A stretch of DNA of 16,941 nt from CAZOOA01 sp964581355 (GTDB lineage Bacteria > Bacillota > Dethiobacteria > DTU022 > UBA8154). Of the stretch, positions 13,901 through 16,941 are shown one piece after another. The DNA lies in assembly GCA_964581355.1 (NCBI GenBank), contig CAZOOA010000059.1:1-16941 (forward strand), given 5' to 3'. A program made the translations under genes and the position numbers. The notes under the pieces are model-generated. The model had not been told where the DNA came from and did no database searches. It saw only the letters and a program-made list of their open reading frames with translations. The stretch's first letter is position 1. Every line of letters begins with the position of its first letter.

Positions 13901-14137
13901 ATGCGCAGAATTCAAGTTATTGTAGAGGACTGGCAGTACCAGTACCTGCGTAGCCTGGCAGAGCGTAAAAAAACAGCCATTTCGGCGGAACTTCGCAATA
14001 TTATTGATCAAGTGGCACTAAAATCCTGGTCAGATGATGACCCTCTTTACAAATCAATTGGAATTGCTGAAAAACCCAAAGATCCCTCTGCAAACAGCGA
14101 GACCATTGACCAGCGGATTTACCGGAGCAAACAATAA
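13901..14137 (+). CDS. ribbon-helix-helix antitoxin, VapB-like (78 aa)
   Basis: The N-terminus RRIQVIVEDWQYQYLRSLAE, then KKTAISAELRNIIDQV, is a strand followed by two helices, the ribbon-helix-helix DNA-binding fold. The tail (about 45-78: DDPLYKSIGIAEKPKDPS...) is charged and probably disordered, and would wrap the toxin. The start is ATG 13901 with AAGGAG upstream; an ATG at 13862 in frame lacks a binding site. The stop overlaps the toxin start by one base (TAATG), so the two are translationally coupled. The expected role is neutralising the PIN toxin and repressing the operon. Confidence 0.85.
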   Translation: MRRIQVIVEDWQYQYLRSLAERKKTAISAELRNIIDQVALKSWSDDDPLYKSIGIAEKPKDPSANSETIDQRIYRSKQ

Positions 14138-14562
14138 TGCGGCTGATCTTTGCAGATACGAGCTTTTTTTACGCCCTCTCTTATCAAAAGGACCTTCACC
14201 ATCAGGCGGCAAAAGAATTTCTCGGCCGCTTAAAAATTCCACTACTAACGACAAACTATGTTTTTGATGAATTAATAACGATTCTGCGCTACGATTTTAG
14301 CCACAAAATTGCAGTAGAATACGGGGAAAAACTTCGTTCAAGCAAGCTATGTTCTCTAACAATGGTATCCCCTGAAGACGAAGAAGCTGCCTGGCATATA
14401 TTTTTGAAATATGATGACCAGGTTTTCAGCTTTACAGACTGCACCAGTTTCGCCATTATGAAGCGCCTGGGTTTAAAAGAGGCCGCCTGTTTTGATTCTC
14501 ATTTTGATACAGCTGGCTTTATCCGGCTTCCCCAGGTCCCCTTACAGCATGAGAAATCATAG
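14137..14562 (+). CDS. PIN-domain toxin, VapC-like ribonuclease (141 aa)
   Basis: The product is a single PIN domain, the fold of VapC toxins, metal-dependent endoribonucleases that cleave tRNA or rRNA. The expected acidic residues are seen: D7 in IFADTSFFYAL, E45 in YVFDELITIL, D101 in FSFTDCTSFAIM and D120/D124 in ACFDSHFD. Length is normal for the family. It overlaps the antitoxin stop by one base and has no separate strong binding site, as usual for coupled toxins. All active-site residues appear present, so there is no sign of decay. The RNA target cannot be told from sequence. Confidence 0.9.
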   Translation: MRLIFADTSFFYALSYQKDLHHQAAKEFLGRLKIPLLTTNYVFDELITILRYDFSHKIAVEYGEKLRSSKLCSLTMVSPEDEEAAWHIFLKYDDQVFSFTDCTSFAIMKRLGLKEAACFDSHFDTAGFIRLPQVPLQHEKS

Positions 14563-14792
14563 AAGTCTAGAAGTCATAGGGACAAGCCCATGCATGAAGC
14601 AGTAATGCCCTTGAAGGTGACAGGTGATGAAGATACGACGCAGGGGATCCTTGTCAGATCCTTAATGATCAGGCAGCTATTGCTCATCACCAATGCCTCC
14701 CTTTTCCCATTCATCCAGCGTTTCCCGAAAGAGCTTTTCCAGCTTATAAAGCAGTACGGAAAATTATTTTTATTATAAAATAGCAACCTTAT

Positions 14793-14924
14793 CTAATACT
14801 CTGACTTTAATCCTGAAGATACTTTTGGCTTTACCTTTCTTTTGTCCAGGGTGGCCAGGAAGGTAATAAACAAGAACGCTACCCCGCTTAAGAACGGGAA
14901 AAAGATGCTGATGTCGAAGATCAT
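14793..14924 (-). CDS. possible small membrane protein (43 aa)
   Basis: A short frame with start ATG 14924 and stop TAG 14795 encodes MIFDISIFFPFLSGVAFLFI, continuing to TFLATLDKRKVKPK. It has one hydrophobic helix (about 5-25) followed by a basic tail, the positive-inside pattern of single-pass small proteins. GGAGTGAG lies just before the ATG, though spacing is tight (4-8 nt). No homologue is recognised. A remnant of a larger transporter gene is an alternative. Confidence 0.35.
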   Translation of the reverse strand: MIFDISIFFPFLSGVAFLFITFLATLDKRKVKPKVSSGLKSEY

Positions 14925-15106
14925 CTCACTCCAACCAAAAAATGAGGCTTTCCACTACATGTTTGTGACAAAATAGAAAAGCCGCAAAGCCCCTGTTTAT
15001 AGTGATCGCGGCTAATATTTTTGCAAATCTGCTGTAAAAGACGAGATGTAAATCTAAAGTGAGATTTTAAGCTGTGATAAAAATCAGCACTATTTTTCCA
15101 AAAAGA

Positions 15107-15138
15107 AACCCCGGTATGATAAACTTATAACCGGGGTT
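15107..15138 (-). terminator. hairpin with minus-strand T-rich tail
   Basis: AACCCCGGT (15107-15115) pairs perfectly with ACCGGGGTT (15130-15138) around a 14-nt loop. On the minus strand the second arm is followed by TCTTTTTGG, making a plausible leftward terminator. No gene ends just upstream of it, so it may belong to a lost element. Confidence 0.5.
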
Positions 15139-15206
15139 GGCTGTTTTCGCCAAGGAAGTGATGTTATATTTTATGATTTGGTGCTGCCAGGAAAAGTGTG
15201 GAAATC

Positions 15207-15248
15207 AGGGACGTTTTGTTTGGCTTAAGGAGTCAGATAGGGACGTTT
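15207..15248. repeat. two AGGGACGTTT direct repeats
   Basis: AGGGACGTTT occurs at 15207-15216 and 15239-15248, 32 bp apart. The sequence resembles termini of small transposon-derived elements seen in clostridial genomes, but no transposase is present. It may be a solo element end. Confidence 0.35.
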
Positions 15249-15355
15249 AATTAAATTTGATTGAATAGTATAAGTCAAGCAAAGCGCCCCACTGACTAGA
15301 TGACTCTAGCAGCAGACTTTCACCGCCAAGCTGTCGCCCATACCGGGCTTACTAT

Positions 15356-15393
15356 AAAGGCCGCAACTCTTTGTTTACAGGGTTGCGGCCTTT
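15356..15393. terminator. bidirectional intrinsic terminator after the surface-protein gene
   Basis: AAAGGCCGCAAC (15356-15367) and GTTGCGGCCTTT (15382-15393) form a perfect 12-bp, GC-rich stem with a 14-nt loop. It is followed by ATTTTA on the plus strand and by TATAG on the minus strand. It lies about 70 bp after the stop of the leftward surface-protein gene and would end its transcript. Confidence 0.85.
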
Positions 15394-15464
15394 ATTTTAC
15401 CCTTCTATGCTGCCTAGTCTTCTGCTGGTGTCAGTAGCAGGTAAAGGATGGTTAATTCCCCGAC

Positions 15465-16941
15465 TCATTCTTCTATAATATTTACTGTGAATATTGCATC
15501 ACTACCAACATCAAAGCTGATGGTAAACTGATGTAATCCCGGGTCTAACTTCTCAAGCTCTGTGGAATGAATTTCAATAAAATTATTGTCTACTAAAAAC
15601 CAGTTCAGATCCTGTATTCCAGGAACTGTTACATCTTCCACATCACTGGCATCATTCCAAGTTATATTGATTTCTACAGTATCCTCTGGTCCAAGCTTTA
15701 CAAAATCAACCTTTGGTGGATATATCGTGGCACTTACAGGTCCTGGTGGCGGTGAAGGCGGCCTTCTTCTTGTGCTTTGGTCCGTCATTTGATAGGCCGC
15801 TTTGTTGCCGGCCTCATCCCTGACAAGGACGTTGAAATAGTACAAGGTGTTGGAGCGTAAACCGGTCGCCCGTACTTCTGTAATATCCGCTGCCCAACCC
15901 TCTATAACCGTCCCGTTTGCCTCTGCATCTTCAACAGTAGCTATATCGCCATCACGGGAGTAGAACACTTTATACTCCAAGTCCTGCTGCGCTGTCACAT
16001 TATCCGTAGCCGCCATCCAGCTAAGATTCATTCTGGTATAGGTCACGTTGGAAGTTGTAATCTCACCGTCACCTCCGGGAACCGGAGGCTCCATATCCGG
16101 CTCCGCTTCCGTCATATGTTCTGTCATTTGGTAGGCTGCTTTGTTACCGGCCTCGTCCCTGACAAGAACATTAAAGTAATACAATGTGTCAGGACTTAAG
16201 CCAACCGCCTGCACCTCTGTAATGGCCGCTGTCCAACCCTCTATAACCGTCCCGTTTGCCTCTGCATCTTCAACAGTGGCTATATCGCCATCACGGGAGT
16301 AGAACACTTTATACTCCAAGTCCTGCTGCGCTGNNNNNNNNNNNNNNNNNNNNNNNNNNNNNNNNNNNNNNNNNNNNNNNNNNNNNNNNNNNNNNNNNNN
16401 NNNNNNNNNNNNNNNNNNNNNNNNNNNNNNNNNTCACATTATCCGTAGCCGCCATCCAGCTTAAGTCCATACTGTCATAGGTCACGTTGGAAATGAAAAT
16501 GTAACCGTCATCTTCGGGTTCTGGAGGTACAGTATCTCCTGGATCAGGCAAGTCTTGTTCTTTCCAAAGAATATACTTATTGACTACTTCTTCATTTTTA
16601 GCTGTCACTCGGACGGTAATACGTTCCGGATAGTCATAGGTTCCAATTTCTCTGGACTCACCGCAGGTTAGCAATACCCAATCAGTTTCCTGACCGCAGA
16701 AGGCTTCGATCGTTGCTTCCTCATGCACAGCTGTTGCAGTTACTTCCACAATTGACGGCATTTCCAAACTGTATTCCATGGTATTGTAGACAAAGCCGGA
16801 AACGGTCTCACCCCCTACCTGCAGGTCAACTAGGTAGGCATTGCTGGAAGAATCGATTTCTTCGCCGTTTTCGTCATCATCATCAGGCGGCGGAGACGGG
16901 GGAGATGGTGTTCGTTCACGGCGGACATTGACATCGGCTGT
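15465..16941 (-). CDS. large surface protein, C-terminal part (cadherin-like, FN3-like repeats, X2-like domain); partial, contains assembly gap
   Basis: The frame is open at the right edge and ends at 15465. From the N-side: a Pro/Asp-rich linker (RRERTPSPPSPPPDDDD); a cadherin-like beta-sandwich (LVDLQVGGETVSGFVYN to VTAKNEEVVNKYILWKE, about 16840-16560); and FN3-like repeats with TDNVTAQQDLEYKVFYS, GTVIEGW and LYYFNVLVRDEAGNKAA. After a second Pro-rich linker comes an X2-like Ig domain (SATIYPPKVDFVKLGPEDT to GSDAIFTVNIIEE). The protein is probably secreted; the signal peptide and any anchor lie beyond the window. A run of 100 N at 16334-16433 splits the gene into two frames, but removing it restores both the frame and the repeat phase, so this is one gene. 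Likely adhesion or carbohydrate binding; no catalytic domain seen. Confidence 0.8.
15784..16520 (-). repeat. tandem FN3-like coding repeats, 339-bp period
   Basis: Unit A runs 15784-16122. Unit B starts at 16123 and continues past the gap, where 16434-16520 matches 15995-16080. The period is 339 bp (113 codons). The 90 bp just left of the gap (16244-16333) differ from 15905-15994 at only one site, showing recent duplication or gene conversion, while other parts of the unit have diverged more. Confidence 0.85.
16334..16433. other. assembly gap (100 N) inside the repeat array
   Basis: Exactly 100 N, a conventional placeholder length. The flanks GCTGCGCTG and TCACATTATCCG are contiguous in the complete repeat copy at 15994/15995. 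The gap thus replaces an unknown number of whole repeat units, possibly none. Confidence 0.95.

Larger units (their letters stand above)
14563..15464. other. 902-bp gene-poor region
   Basis: No confident full-length gene lies here. It contains a short minus-strand frame at 14766-14677 ending KLEKLFRETLDEWEKGGIGDEQ without an initiator (possible gene remnant). It also has a possible 43-residue membrane peptide, two minus-directed hairpins (14980-15013 and 15107-15138), two AGGGACGTTT repeats, and a terminator at 15356-15393. The mix of scraps suggests a site of past insertions and deletions. Confidence 0.5.

Noticed and set aside
14590..14778. 62-codon plus-strand frame after the toxin gene
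   Set aside because: No ribosome binding site and composition is unconvincing; the opposite strand shows an equally plausible gene scrap.
16309..16779. Separate 156-residue gene ending inside the gap-flanking repeat
   Set aside because: The apparent end comes from the frame shift of the 100 N placeholder; removing it joins this frame to the downstream one.

Overview
The window looks like chromosomal DNA of an anaerobic, low-to-mid GC Gram-positive bacterium of the Clostridia/Peptococcaceae type. The evidence is strong AGGAGG-type ribosome binding sites, GTG and TTG starts, intrinsic terminators, S-layer homology (SLH) domains, a phosphotransbutyrylase/butyrate kinase operon, an iron-sulfur flavoprotein and cadherin-like/fibronectin-like/X2 surface modules. 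This is inferred from gene content; no marker gene fixes the genus.

Positions 1-7546 are almost all on the minus strand. In transcription order (right to left) they hold: a GyrI-like effector-binding protein and an Fe-S flavoprotein (probable operon); a GNAT acetyltransferase; a 745-residue membrane serine hydrolase with a DUF3784-like N-terminal module; a membrane-anchored FMN-binding protein; a second GNAT acetyltransferase (YhbS type), closed by a terminator; a CPBP-family membrane protease; a 5'-truncated remnant of a YjbQ-family gene; and the N-terminus of an alpha/beta hydrolase that runs off the left edge. A roughly 47-bp dispersed repeat occurs twice in this part, each time just downstream of a stop codon and in the same orientation.

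Positions 7963-10724 hold a plus-strand operon of three translationally overlapping genes: two divergent phosphate acyltransferase (Ptb-family) paralogues and butyrate kinase. Such an operon would interconvert an acyl-CoA and the free acid via acyl phosphate, with ATP synthesis. The two Ptb-like proteins each lack family motifs that the other keeps, which suggests a heteromeric enzyme. A terminator-like hairpin lies in the leader.

Positions 10862-13558 (minus) encode a secreted, three-SLH-domain HExxH metallopeptidase. Its 5' leader contains a strong intrinsic terminator preceded by a foldable segment, so attenuation is likely. Divergent from it is a vapBC-type toxin-antitoxin pair with a near-consensus promoter and a dyad operator. 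A gene-poor stretch of about 900 bp follows, holding a possible 43-residue membrane peptide, several hairpins and mobile-element-like scraps.

The right end (15465-16941, minus) is the C-terminal part of a large surface protein: cadherin-like domain, fibronectin-III-like repeats with a 339-bp period, and a C-terminal X2-like domain. A 100-N assembly gap sits inside the repeat array, exactly in phase with the period, so the true gene is one open frame whose number of repeats is unknown.
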